From Archaeoglobi archaeon (GTDB lineage: Archaea > Halobacteriota > Archaeoglobi > Archaeoglobales > Archaeoglobaceae): 37,534 nucleotides of DNA. Location of the stretch: contig QNUZ01000003.1 of assembly GCA_004347865.1 (NCBI GenBank), forward strand, positions 1 through 37,534. The letters run 5' to 3'. Positions within the stretch are counted from its first letter, which is position 1. Each line of letters starts with the position of its first letter. Below the pieces are notes generated by a model. That model ran no database searches. It was not told where the DNA came from and was given only the letters and a program-made list of their open reading frames with translations. Both the position numbers and the translations under genes were made by a program. This document shows positions 24,386-32,186 of this stretch, piece by piece.

Positions 24386-24485
24386 TTTTGTGAGCTACTC
24401 CACGACTAAAGTCGGGAGCTTCTGGCGTAAAGCCTCTCCTCTTAACGCCGGGCCTCGCCTTTAAAAGGTGGAGCAGCTCACAAAA
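24386..24485. repeat. 100-bp palindromic element with 18-base terminal inverted repeats
   Basis: The ends TTTTGTGAGCTACTCCAC (24386-24403) and GTGGAGCAGCTCACAAAA (24468-24485) are inverted repeats with a single mismatch. The interior folds into three more hairpins: GACTAAAGTC (24404-24413), GGCGT/ACGCC (24424-24428 and 24445-24449), and CGCCTT/AAGGTG (about 24456-24470, competing with the outer stem). The result is a cloverleaf-like cruciform. The block CGACTAAAGTCGGGAGCTTC resembles the subterminal hairpins of IS200/IS605 elements. It has no coding capacity. It lies between tRNA-Val and vapBC and may be a nonautonomous mobile element. Confidence 0.7.
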
Positions 24486-24543
24486 TTTAACCTCTAGGAT
24501 TTAATCGAAAATCTTAATTAGCCATTGATGTATAAGCAACATC

Positions 24544-24759
24544 ATGAAAAACATATTCATTAGAGATGAAGTTTACGAAAAATTGCTGAAACTCAAAAGA
24601 GGTAAGGAATCTTTCTCGGATGTCATCATGAGGCTTATTGAGGGAAGAACTGAAGTGGATGTGCTTGAGAAGTATGCTGGGAAACTTTCTGAGAGCGAAC
24701 TGTCTGATTTGGTGTCTGAGGAGAGAAAAAAGCTCAGGGTGAGGGATTTTGATAATTGA
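24544..24759 (+). CDS. vapB: VapB-type antitoxin
   Basis: Protein of 71 residues. The N-terminal MKNIFIRDEVYEKLLKLKRG with the helix SFSDVIMRLIEG is the ribbon-helix-helix-like DNA-binding part of the archaeal VapB family found next to PIN toxins. The C-terminal half (SESELSDLVSEERKKLRVRD) would wrap the toxin. It overlaps vapC by 11 bases. Antitoxins of this type usually repress their own operon. Confidence 0.85.
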   Translation: MKNIFIRDEVYEKLLKLKRGKESFSDVIMRLIEGRTEVDVLEKYAGKLSESELSDLVSEERKKLRVRDFDN

Positions 24760-25147
24760 CACGTCGGTTTTGTTGAGGATTTTAAGGGATAGAGGGTTTT
24801 TCGATAAAATCAAGACAAAAATCTCTGATTACAAAGTTACTTCGATAACGGCCTACGAACTGCTGAGAGCTGCCAGTTATCTTGAACTGAAGGGAAGCAG
24901 CAGGGAGCTGGAAATATTGGAAGATCTTCTTCGTGACACAGACATAATTCCATTTACGAGAGAGGATCTGAAATTCTCTGCCCGCATATGGGCTAAATTA
25001 AAGGAGAGGGGGATAGAAGTAAGTGATGCAGTAATAATGATCTCCGCAATCTGTTTGCGGAGTGAAGAGAAGCTGATAACACTTGAAAGAGATTTTAAAT
25101 ACATAAAGGAAATTTTCAAGGAATTGGACGTGGAAATTCTAGAATAG
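24749..25147 (+). CDS. vapC: VapC-type PIN-domain toxin ribonuclease
   Basis: PIN-domain RNase of 132 residues. All four acidic metal ligands are visible: Asp4 in MIIDTSVLL, Glu37 in TAYELLRA, Asp93 in VSDAVIMISA and Asp115 in ERDFKYIK. It should therefore be catalytically intact. The start is TTG 24749 inside the end of vapB; no ATG fits, and the conserved IIDTSV has to be near the N-terminus. The target RNA is unknown; VapC enzymes often cut tRNA or rRNA. Confidence 0.88.
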   Translation: MIIDTSVLLRILRDRGFFDKIKTKISDYKVTSITAYELLRAASYLELKGSSRELEILEDLLRDTDIIPFTREDLKFSARIWAKLKERGIEVSDAVIMISAICLRSEEKLITLERDFKYIKEIFKELDVEILE

Positions 25148-25197
25148 GCTGTTCGGAATCGCAAATTTTCAGCGGAAAAAGTTTTTATAACTGAAAA

Positions 25198-25218
25198 CTC
25201 CGCCGTTTTATGGCGGAG
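25198..25218 (+). promoter_or_regulatory. Perfect inverted repeat over the purE start codon
   Basis: CTCCGCC (25198-25204) and GGCGGAG (25212-25218) form a perfect 7-bp stem whose loop contains the AT of ATG 25210. A TATA box TTTTTATAA (25182-25190) is centred 24 bases before that ATG. If transcription starts at the ATG, the repeat can act only as a DNA site; if it starts a few bases earlier, the stem would hide the start codon and favour ATG 25222. Confidence 0.5.
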
Positions 25219-25698
25219 TCTATGAAAGCGGTAATCCTTATGGGCTCAAAAGCTGATTTAGAGTACGGAAAGGAGATAGCAGAGAAGCTAAAGCTTTTTG
25301 GAATCGAAAGCGAGCTGAGGGTGGCTTCTGCTCACAAAACGCCTGAATATGTACTGGAAATTATTAGGGGCTATGAGAAGGAAGATGTGATCTTCGTTAC
25401 TATAGCCGGCAGAAGCAATGCATTAAGCGGTTTTGTAGATGCGAACACGAGCAAGCCTGTTATAGCTTCCCCTCCCTACAGCGAAAAGTTCGCAGGGGCG
25501 GACATATTTTCAAGCATTAGGATGCCCTCGGGAGTTGCACCTATGCTTGTTCTCGAAGCCGAGAATACAGCTTTGGCTGTCGCAAAGATCTTCGCCATTA
25601 AGAGCGAAAATGTCAGATTAGCGGTTGAGGAGTATCAGAAGAAAAAGAAGGAGGAAATAGTAAAGGCCGACAGGGAGGTGACTCATGGGAAGCGTTAA
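25210..25698 (+). CDS. purE: Phosphoribosylaminoimidazole carboxylase, PurE (class II type)
   Basis: Makes 4-carboxy-AIR in purine synthesis. The 162 residues have the PurE fold, with LMGSKADLEYG and RVASAHKTPEYV. The next motif is IAGRSNALSGFVDANTSKPV and then FSSIRMPSGVAPMLVLEAEN. This is the pattern of class II enzymes (animal PAICS, Treponema) that carboxylate AIR directly with CO2, rather than the AGGAAHLPG pattern of bacterial class I mutases that depend on PurK. ATG 25222 (MKAVILMGS) is a possible alternative start. It heads the purE-purC-carA-carB-larB operon and overlaps purC by 14 bases. Confidence 0.9.
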   Translation: MAESMKAVILMGSKADLEYGKEIAEKLKLFGIESELRVASAHKTPEYVLEIIRGYEKEDVIFVTIAGRSNALSGFVDANTSKPVIASPPYSEKFAGADIFSSIRMPSGVAPMLVLEAENTALAVAKIFAIKSENVRLAVEEYQKKKKEEIVKADREVTHGKR

Positions 25699-26677
25699 AG
25701 ATTTAATCATCCTTAGAAACCCGGATGGCGGGCTTGGAGATGGAATTTTCGAATTCTCTAATCGCTACAGTGTTTTTGATTACGGGGAGATGCCAGACAA
25801 AATCGAGGGAAAGGGGGCATCTCTTTGCCTTATCTCGGCCCATTTCTTTGAAAAGATTGAGGAGTCTGGAATAAAAACGCATTATTTGGGCTTAATTGAG
25901 AATGATAGGGTTAAAAGGCTCGAAGAACTCGAGTCAGCGACGAATAAAATGAGGGTTAAGCTTGTCCGAGTTCTGAGACCTTCGGGAAGGGATTATTCGA
26001 TCTTTGGCAAAGAAAGGGCAAACTTCTTGATACCGCTTGAAATCATATACAGAAACAAGATTCCTGAAGGTTCTTCTCTGCTAAGGAGGGTTGCAAGTGG
26101 TGAGGTTAAGCCTGAGGATTTCGGTCTTAAGGAAATAAAGCCGAACATGAAGCTTGAAAGGCCAATAGTGGACTTCAGCACGAAGCTCGAAGACGTTGAT
26201 AGATATTTAAGCTACGAGGAGGCGAAGAAGATCGCCTCACTCAGCGATGAGGAATTCGAGAGGCTTAAGGAGATCGTGCTCAAGGTTGATGACATCATCA
26301 CAGCCGAAGTCTCAAGGATAGGCTTGGAGAATGAGGATGGAAAAATAGAGCTCGCATTCGATGAAAAAAGGAGATTTATGGTCGTGGACGCTGTTGGAAC
26401 CCCTGATGAATGCAGGTTCAGTTTCGAGGGATTTGAAGTTAGCAAGGAGTTTCTCAGAATATACTACCGAAAGACTGAGTGGTATGAGAGAATAAAGGCA
26501 TTCAAGGGGAGGGAAAACTGGCGCGAGATAGTTGGCCCCCCTCCCAAGCTCGATCCTGAAGTTAAGGAGGCCGTTTCCAAGCTGTACATGTCCCTCTGCA
26601 ACGAGATAACCGGAAGGAAGTTCTTCGACGCTCCCAGGATTAGTTCAGTCGTTAAGAGGCTGAGGGAGCTTTTATGA
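25685..26677 (+). CDS. purC: SAICAR synthetase (phosphoribosylaminoimidazole-succinocarboxamide synthase)
   Basis: Joins aspartate to CAIR, the step directly after PurE. The 330 residues are longer than the usual 240. Recognisable landmarks are RYSVFDYGEMPDKIEGKGAS, IKTHYLGL, the phosphate-site LIPLEIIYRNKIPEGSSLLRR, and the ligase part with KIELAFDEKRRFMVVDAVGTPDECRF. The C-terminal 70 residues are an extension seen in divergent archaeal PurC. A strong ribosome binding site GGAGGTGA (25673-25680) precedes ATG 25685 inside the end of purE. Its TGA overlaps the carA start as ATGA. Confidence 0.88.
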   Translation: MGSVKDLIILRNPDGGLGDGIFEFSNRYSVFDYGEMPDKIEGKGASLCLISAHFFEKIEESGIKTHYLGLIENDRVKRLEELESATNKMRVKLVRVLRPSGRDYSIFGKERANFLIPLEIIYRNKIPEGSSLLRRVASGEVKPEDFGLKEIKPNMKLERPIVDFSTKLEDVDRYLSYEEAKKIASLSDEEFERLKEIVLKVDDIITAEVSRIGLENEDGKIELAFDEKRRFMVVDAVGTPDECRFSFEGFEVSKEFLRIYYRKTEWYERIKAFKGRENWREIVGPPPKLDPEVKEAVSKLYMSLCNEITGRKFFDAPRISSVVKRLRELL

Positions 26678-27741
26678 AGGCTGCGTTGGCTTTGGAGGAT
26701 GGAACTTATCTGGAAGGAGAGGCTTTTGGAGCCGAAAAAACCGCATTGGGGGAGATCGTATTCTGCACTTCGATGACTGGCTACGTTGAAGCCCTGACGG
26801 ATCCCAGCTACAAGGGTCAGATCCTGATGATGACATACCCGTTGATCGGCAATTATGGAGTTTGTAGAGAGGACTTTGAAAGCGATGGTGTAAAGGTAGA
26901 GGGCTTCGTGGTAAGAGAGCTTTGCAAAAGGCCCAGCAATTGGCGAAGCGAGATGAGCGTTGATGAACTGCTGAAGGAATACGGCGTCGTCGGCATCCAA
27001 GGGATTGATACAAGAATGCTGACGAAGAAGATCAGAATTTATGGTTCAATGAAGGCAGCAATAGGAGTTGGAGTTGAGAGGGAGAAGCTGATACGGATGG
27101 CGAGGGATCAGCCGTTCATCAGCGACATCGATTTGGTGGACAAGGTTTGTGTAAAGGAACCGAAAAGATTGGAGGCGAAGGGGAAATTCGAAGTAGTTCT
27201 GATCGACTGCGGGGTGAAGATGAGCATCGTAAGACAGCTTCTAAAAAGGGGAATAAATCTCACCCTCGTTCCCTACAATTATCCGGCTGATAAGATCTTG
27301 GAAATGAATCCAGATGGAGTTTTTATCTCAAATGGTCCCGGAGATCCTGCGAGGGTTAAGGAGACGATTGGGACCATAAGGAGGCTGATTGGAAAGCTTC
27401 CTATGGCGGGAATCTGTTTGGGGCACCAGCTCATGGCCCTAGCTTTTGGGGCAAAAACCTTCAAGCTTAAATTTGGTCACCATGGCAGCAATCAGCCGAC
27501 CAAGGATTTAGAAACTGGGAGGGTTTTCATATCGAGCCAGAACCACAATTTTGCTGTTGACGAAAAAACCCTGCCAAAGGGTTTTGAGGTTACGCAGATA
27601 AATCTGAACGACAGAACAGTTGAAGGGCTGAAGCATAACGAATTACCTATAATAACGGTTCAATACCATCCCGAAGCTGGTCCAGGGCCTCATGATACCT
27701 ATTTCTTCTTTGATCGCTTTTTGGACCTTTTGAGGGGTTGA
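26674..27741 (+). CDS. carA: Carbamoyl-phosphate synthase small (glutaminase) subunit
   Basis: Supplies ammonia from glutamine to CarB for carbamoyl phosphate, used for pyrimidines and arginine. The 355 residues have the N-terminal CPSase small domain (LEDGTYLEGEAFGA, FCTSMTGYVEALTDPSYKGQ). The class I amidotransferase domain follows, with the nucleophile Cys248 in GICLGHQ and the catalytic His and Glu in VQYHPEAGPGPHD. It starts in an ATGA overlap with purC and ends one base before carB. Confidence 0.97.
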   Translation: MKAALALEDGTYLEGEAFGAEKTALGEIVFCTSMTGYVEALTDPSYKGQILMMTYPLIGNYGVCREDFESDGVKVEGFVVRELCKRPSNWRSEMSVDELLKEYGVVGIQGIDTRMLTKKIRIYGSMKAAIGVGVEREKLIRMARDQPFISDIDLVDKVCVKEPKRLEAKGKFEVVLIDCGVKMSIVRQLLKRGINLTLVPYNYPADKILEMNPDGVFISNGPGDPARVKETIGTIRRLIGKLPMAGICLGHQLMALAFGAKTFKLKFGHHGSNQPTKDLETGRVFISSQNHNFAVDEKTLPKGFEVTQINLNDRTVEGLKHNELPIITVQYHPEAGPGPHDTYFFFDRFLDLLRG

Positions 27742-27742
27742 A

Positions 27743-30700
27743 ATGCCGAAAAGGGAAGATCTGAGCAAAATAATGGTCATTGGAAGCGGTCCGATAGTCA
27801 TTGGCCAAGCTGCCGAGTTCGATTACTCTGGGAGCCAGGCATGCAAAGCCTTGCGTGAGGAGGGCTATAAAGTCGTGCTTGTGAACTCCAACCCAGCTAC
27901 GATAATGACGGATCCGGAGATGGCGGACTCAATATACATCGAGCCCCTTGATGCGGAGATCGTCGCAAAGATCATAGAAAAAGAAACTCCAGATGCGCTT
28001 TTGCCGACACTTGGCGGGCAAACAGGGCTTAACTTGGCCATTCAGCTTCACGAAATGGGTGTACTCGAAAAATACGGCGTTGAGCTTATAGGGGCGAAGG
28101 CAGAAGCGATAAGAAAGGCCGAAGACAGGGAGCTTTTCAAGCAGTGCATGCTGAAAATAGGCCTTGAAGTGCCAAGAAGCAAGTCTGTGAATGATGTGAA
28201 GGATGCTTTAGATTTTGCAGATGAGATCGGATATCCACTCGTAATTCGCCCTGCGTTCACGCTTGGCGGTACAGGGGGAGGAATAGCCTATAACAGGGAG
28301 GAGCTCAAGGATCTGGTATCCAAGGGGCTGAAACTTTCGATGATAAGGCAGGTGCTTGTGGAGGAGAGCGTTATAGGGTGGAAGGAATTTGAGCTCGAGG
28401 TCATGAGGGATCTGGCTGACAACGTCGTCATAATCTGCCCGATCGAGAACTTCGATCCCATGGGAATACACACGGGGGACAGCATCACAGTCGCACCTGC
28501 GCAAACGCTTACAGATGTCGAATATCAGGAACTGAGGGATGCAGCAATAAAGATCATACGCGAAATAGGCGTGGAGACCGGTGGGAGCAACATTCAGTTT
28601 GCCGTAAATCCAGATAACGGCAGGATAGTTGCTATTGAGATGAATCCAAGAGTAAGCAGATCATCAGCTTTGGCTTCGAAAGCGACTGGATTTCCGATTG
28701 CAAAAATTGCTGCGAAGCTAGCTGTCGGCTATACGTTGGACGAAATCCCCAACGACATAACTAAGGAGACTCCTGCAAGCTTTGAGCCGACGATAGATTA
28801 CGTTGTTGTAAAAGTTCCAAGGTTTGCCTTTGACAAGTTCCCGACTGCGAACCAGATCTTGGGTACGCAGATGAAGAGCGTCGGAGAGGTTATGGCTATA
28901 GGCAGAACATTTGAGGAAGCATTGCAGAAGGCCTTGAGAAGCCTTGAAATCGGTCGCTATGGGCTTGGATGCGATGGAAAAGATAAAGATCCGAGCAGGG
29001 AGGAGATAATTCGGAAGCTTAGATTTCCAAGTCATGACAGAATTTTCTACATACGCTACGCTTTCCAGAAGGGGTTTACTGTGGATGAAATCTACCAGCT
29101 GACGAAAATCGATCCATGGTTCCTTGAAAAGGTAAAAAACATAGTTGAATTCGAGGAGAAGCTTAAGAAGATTGCAAAAGAGAAGAAGATTGATGAGGTT
29201 CCAAGAGAGATTTTGCTGGAAGCTAAAAAGCTGGGTTTCAGCGATAAACAGCTTGCCTTCATCTTCAAATGTTCTGAAAGAGACGTTAGGGCTGTAAGAA
29301 AGCGTTTGGGTGTGATTCCTGTATACAAGATGGTTGATACATGTGCTGCGGAATTTGAGGCAAAAACTCCTTACTACTACTCCACGTATGAGGACGAGAA
29401 CGAGGCGATCCCGACGAGAAGAAGGAAGGTGATGATACTCGGTAGCGGCCCGAACAGAATTGGTCAGGGTATCGAATTCGACTACTGCTGCGTTCATGCC
29501 GTCAAGAGTCTTAAGGAAGACGGTTACGAGACGATAATGGTCAATTGCAACCCTGAAACGGTTTCAACAGACTACGATACTTCCGACAGGCTGTATTTTG
29601 AGCCTATAACCCATGAGGATGTGATGAACATCTATGAGAACGAGAAACCCATCGGTTTGATGGTTCAGTTCGGCGGCCAGACGCCGCTTAACATCGCCGA
29701 AGAGCTTGAAAAGAGCGGAGCAAGAATTTTGGGAACTTCAGTTGATTCAATAGACATCGCAGAGGACAGAAAGAGATTTGAGATTCTGATGAAGGAACTT
29801 GGAATTCCAAGACCTCCTAACGGAATAGCATTTAGCATTGAAGAAGCGAAGGAAGTTGCGAGGAGGATTGGCTACCCTGTGCTTGTCCGTCCGAGCTATG
29901 TGCTTGGCGGTAGAGCAATGGAGATCGTTTACGAAGAGAAGGAGCTTGAGAGATACATCACAGAGGCCTTGGAAGTTAGCCCCGAAAAGCCAGTACTCAT
30001 AGACAAGTTCCTCGAAGATGCGATAGAGCTTGAAGTCGATGCGCTTTGCGATGGTGAGGAAGTTTACATAGGTGGAATAATGGAGCACATAGAGGAGGCA
30101 GGGGTGCACAGCGGGGATTCAGCTTGCGTTCTTCCGCCGGTTTCTCTTTCAGAGGAAACAATTGAGAAGGTCAAAGACTACACGAGAAGGATTGCACTGG
30201 CTTTGAAGGTGGTGGGGCTTGTGAACATACAGTATGCGTTGAAAGGGGATATTCTCTACATACTGGAGGCAAATCCAAGGGCAAGCAGAACGGTTCCATT
30301 TGTGAGCAAAGCTACCGGGGTCCCGCTTGCAAAGATCGCCGCGAAGCTTATGATGGGGGTCAAACTTAGGGATCTGAATTTGAAGGAGCCTAAAATGAAG
30401 CATCTTTCAGTAAAAGAGGCGGTATTTCCCTTCATAAAGCTTCCCGGTGTTGATCCCGTTCTTGGTCCGGAGATGAGATCAACCGGAGAGGTGATGGGCA
30501 TCGATTACAACTTCGGCCTCGCGTACTACAAGGCCGAGCTTGGTGCTGGGATGAAGATACCGACCAGCGGCAACGTGCTGATCAGCGTGAAGGATAGAGA
30601 TAAGCCGAAAATTGTGCCTGTGGCAAAAAGACTCTCGGAATTTGGGTTCAAGATCTATGCGACCGAAAACACTGCCAAATATCTTAAGGAACATGGGATT

Positions 30701-30979
30701 GAAGCTGAAATTGCTCTGAAGGTTAGTCAGGGAAGGCCGAACATCATAGACATGATCATAAACGGTCAGATTCACTTAATAATAAACACCCCAAGCGGAG
30801 GCAGAGGTAAGACTGAGGGATATGAGATCAGAAGGGCGGCAATTGAATACGGCATTCCGTATGTGACTACGATCCCGGGGGCAATTGCAGTGGTTAAGGC
30901 CATCGAAGCCGTGAAGAGTGGAAATTTGAGCGTGAAATCGCTTCAGGAGTACCATGACGAAATTCGAAGATTATCTTGA
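27743..30979 (+). CDS. carB: Carbamoyl-phosphate synthase large subunit
   Basis: A single 1078-residue chain with both ATP-grasp halves, so it is not split as in some archaea. The first half starts KIMVIGSGPIVIGQAAEFDY and contains TLGGQTGLNLA and RPAFTLGGTGGGIAYN. The second begins KVMILGSGPNRIGQGIEFDY with FGGQTPLNIAEELEK and RPSYVLGGRAMEIVY. The C-terminal allosteric MGS-like domain (from about residue 940) has ATENTAKYLKEHGI and NTPSGGRGKTEGYEIRRAAI. A GAGGGGTTGA ribosome binding site precedes the ATG. It overlaps larB by 26 bases. Confidence 0.98.
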   Translation: MPKREDLSKIMVIGSGPIVIGQAAEFDYSGSQACKALREEGYKVVLVNSNPATIMTDPEMADSIYIEPLDAEIVAKIIEKETPDALLPTLGGQTGLNLAIQLHEMGVLEKYGVELIGAKAEAIRKAEDRELFKQCMLKIGLEVPRSKSVNDVKDALDFADEIGYPLVIRPAFTLGGTGGGIAYNREELKDLVSKGLKLSMIRQVLVEESVIGWKEFELEVMRDLADNVVIICPIENFDPMGIHTGDSITVAPAQTLTDVEYQELRDAAIKIIREIGVETGGSNIQFAVNPDNGRIVAIEMNPRVSRSSALASKATGFPIAKIAAKLAVGYTLDEIPNDITKETPASFEPTIDYVVVKVPRFAFDKFPTANQILGTQMKSVGEVMAIGRTFEEALQKALRSLEIGRYGLGCDGKDKDPSREEIIRKLRFPSHDRIFYIRYAFQKGFTVDEIYQLTKIDPWFLEKVKNIVEFEEKLKKIAKEKKIDEVPREILLEAKKLGFSDKQLAFIFKCSERDVRAVRKRLGVIPVYKMVDTCAAEFEAKTPYYYSTYEDENEAIPTRRRKVMILGSGPNRIGQGIEFDYCCVHAVKSLKEDGYETIMVNCNPETVSTDYDTSDRLYFEPITHEDVMNIYENEKPIGLMVQFGGQTPLNIAEELEKSGARILGTSVDSIDIAEDRKRFEILMKELGIPRPPNGIAFSIEEAKEVARRIGYPVLVRPSYVLGGRAMEIVYEEKELERYITEALEVSPEKPVLIDKFLEDAIELEVDALCDGEEVYIGGIMEHIEEAGVHSGDSACVLPPVSLSEETIEKVKDYTRRIALALKVVGLVNIQYALKGDILYILEANPRASRTVPFVSKATGVPLAKIAAKLMMGVKLRDLNLKEPKMKHLSVKEAVFPFIKLPGVDPVLGPEMRSTGEVMGIDYNFGLAYYKAELGAGMKIPTSGNVLISVKDRDKPKIVPVAKRLSEFGFKIYATENTAKYLKEHGIEAEIALKVSQGRPNIIDMIINGQIHLIINTPSGGRGKTEGYEIRRAAIEYGIPYVTTIPGAIAVVKAIEAVKSGNLSVKSLQEYHDEIRRLS

Positions 30980-31625
30980 AAACCTCGCAAAGCTCGATTT
31001 CGAAAGGGAGCATAGGGCTGGAAAGCCTGAGGCCATTTTTTGCGAAGGAAAGCCACTGGAATTGGTGTTAAGAATTGCAGAAGAATACAAGAAACGCAGC
31101 AAGGCTGTGCTGTTCACGAGATTGAACAAAGAGCAGATGGAAGCGTTGAAATCCATGGGTGCAGAAGTGAACGAGCTCGCAAGAACTGCTACTTTTGGAA
31201 AGGCAGAAAAGATAATTGGAAGCGTTGCAATCCTTACCGCAGGTTCAGCAGATGTTTCTGTCGCGGAAGAGGCAAGTGTAACCGCTAGTTTTCTCGGTTT
31301 AGAGGTTCTGAAATTTTACGATGTTGGTGTTGCCGGGCTTCACAGGATCATTGAGCCCGTTAGGGCAATAAGGGAGAAAAAGGTTGATAGCGTCATAGTG
31401 ATTGCTGGTATGGAGGGTGCTCTCCCTTCGGTCGTTGCAGGGCTTGTGGATGTACCGGTGATAGCGGTTCCAACATCTGTAGGCTATGGAGTCCATCTTA
31501 AGGGAATTTCAACGCTTTTCGCAATGCTACAGAGCTGTCCTTCAGGGGTAGCTGTTGTGAACGTAGACAACGGCTTCGGAGCGGCGGTTTTTGCATATCT
31601 AATTTCGAAGGTCAAGAGCAGGTGA
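30954..31625 (+). CDS. larB: LarB-like PurE-domain protein (nickel-pincer nucleotide synthesis)
   Basis: LarB carboxylates nicotinic acid adenine dinucleotide to start the nickel-pincer cofactor. The 223 residues have an N-terminal helical part and a C-terminal PurE-like carboxylase domain: ILTAGSADVSVAEEASVTAS, VLKFYDVGVAGLHRI, VIVIAGMEGALPSVVAGLVD, PVIAVPTSVGYGVHLKGIST and VVNVDNGFGAAVFAYLI. These are the family's conserved blocks. It overlaps the end of carB. LarC and LarE are not in the window, and nearby pncB is only indirectly linked through NAD metabolism, so the pincer role is inferred from family. Confidence 0.85.
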   Translation: MTKFEDYLENLAKLDFEREHRAGKPEAIFCEGKPLELVLRIAEEYKKRSKAVLFTRLNKEQMEALKSMGAEVNELARTATFGKAEKIIGSVAILTAGSADVSVAEEASVTASFLGLEVLKFYDVGVAGLHRIIEPVRAIREKKVDSVIVIAGMEGALPSVVAGLVDVPVIAVPTSVGYGVHLKGISTLFAMLQSCPSGVAVVNVDNGFGAAVFAYLISKVKSR

Positions 31626-31635
31626 TCTTCTCAAC

Positions 31636-31696
31636 ATCTATAAATTTTTTGATAAAAATCTAGAAATTTAAAGGATTTTTTCAATAATTTTTTAAG
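31636..31696 (+). terminator. T-rich terminator of the purE-larB operon and TATA box of the thioesterase gene
   Basis: Four T runs (AATTTTTTG, GATTTTTTC, AATTTTTTAAG and others) follow the larB stop. The last, TTTTTTAAG around 31688-31696, is centred 25 bases before ATG 31717 and can serve as its TATA box, so termination and initiation signals overlap. Confidence 0.5.
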
Positions 31697-31716
31697 GATT
31701 GGACGAACCGAGTTTT

Positions 31717-32127
31717 ATGGATCTAGTTGAGGAATTCGTGAAGCTCGTTGGAAGTGCACCATGGTACAGATTGATCGGAATGGAAATTAAGAGGAAAGAA
31801 GAAGGGATCTCTGTTGAGATGAAAGTGGAAGAAAAACACCTTCAGGCCTTGGGAATGGTCCATGGTGGAGCCATAGCGAGCATACTTGACTCTGCAATCG
31901 GTCTTAACATAAACAAAGAGCTGATTGGGAAGGGTAAGCTGGCCATTACTTCGCAGCTTAACGTTCACTATTTGAAACCTGTATCTGGAGGCAAGATCAT
32001 CGCAAAAGCAAGGCCCTTGTTCATCGGTTCAAAGGTCGCAGTTGGCTATGGAGAACTTAAGGATGAGAAGGGTGAAACAGTGGCAGTTGCCACTTCTACC
32101 TTCTACATCACCACGCGCAGAGAATGA
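31717..32127 (+). CDS. PaaI-type hotdog-fold thioesterase
   Basis: Protein of 136 residues, of hotdog-fold acyl-CoA thioesterase type (PaaI/YdiI-like). The signature ALGMVHGGAIASILDSAIGL carries His49-Gly-Gly and the acidic Asp58. TSQLNVHYLKPVSGGKIIAKA is the second conserved strand pair. The substrate is probably an aromatic or short acyl-CoA, but this is not readable. ATG 31717 is preferred to TTG 31699 because the TATA box then lies at the leaderless distance used elsewhere in the window. Confidence 0.87.
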   Translation: MDLVEEFVKLVGSAPWYRLIGMEIKRKEEGISVEMKVEEKHLQALGMVHGGAIASILDSAIGLNINKELIGKGKLAITSQLNVHYLKPVSGGKIIAKARPLFIGSKVAVGYGELKDEKGETVAVATSTFYITTRRE

Positions 32128-32186
32128 ATCAATATCCATGGAAATCTCATGAGAAGAATTAAAAAGGTTTGAAGAGATTGATGTTG

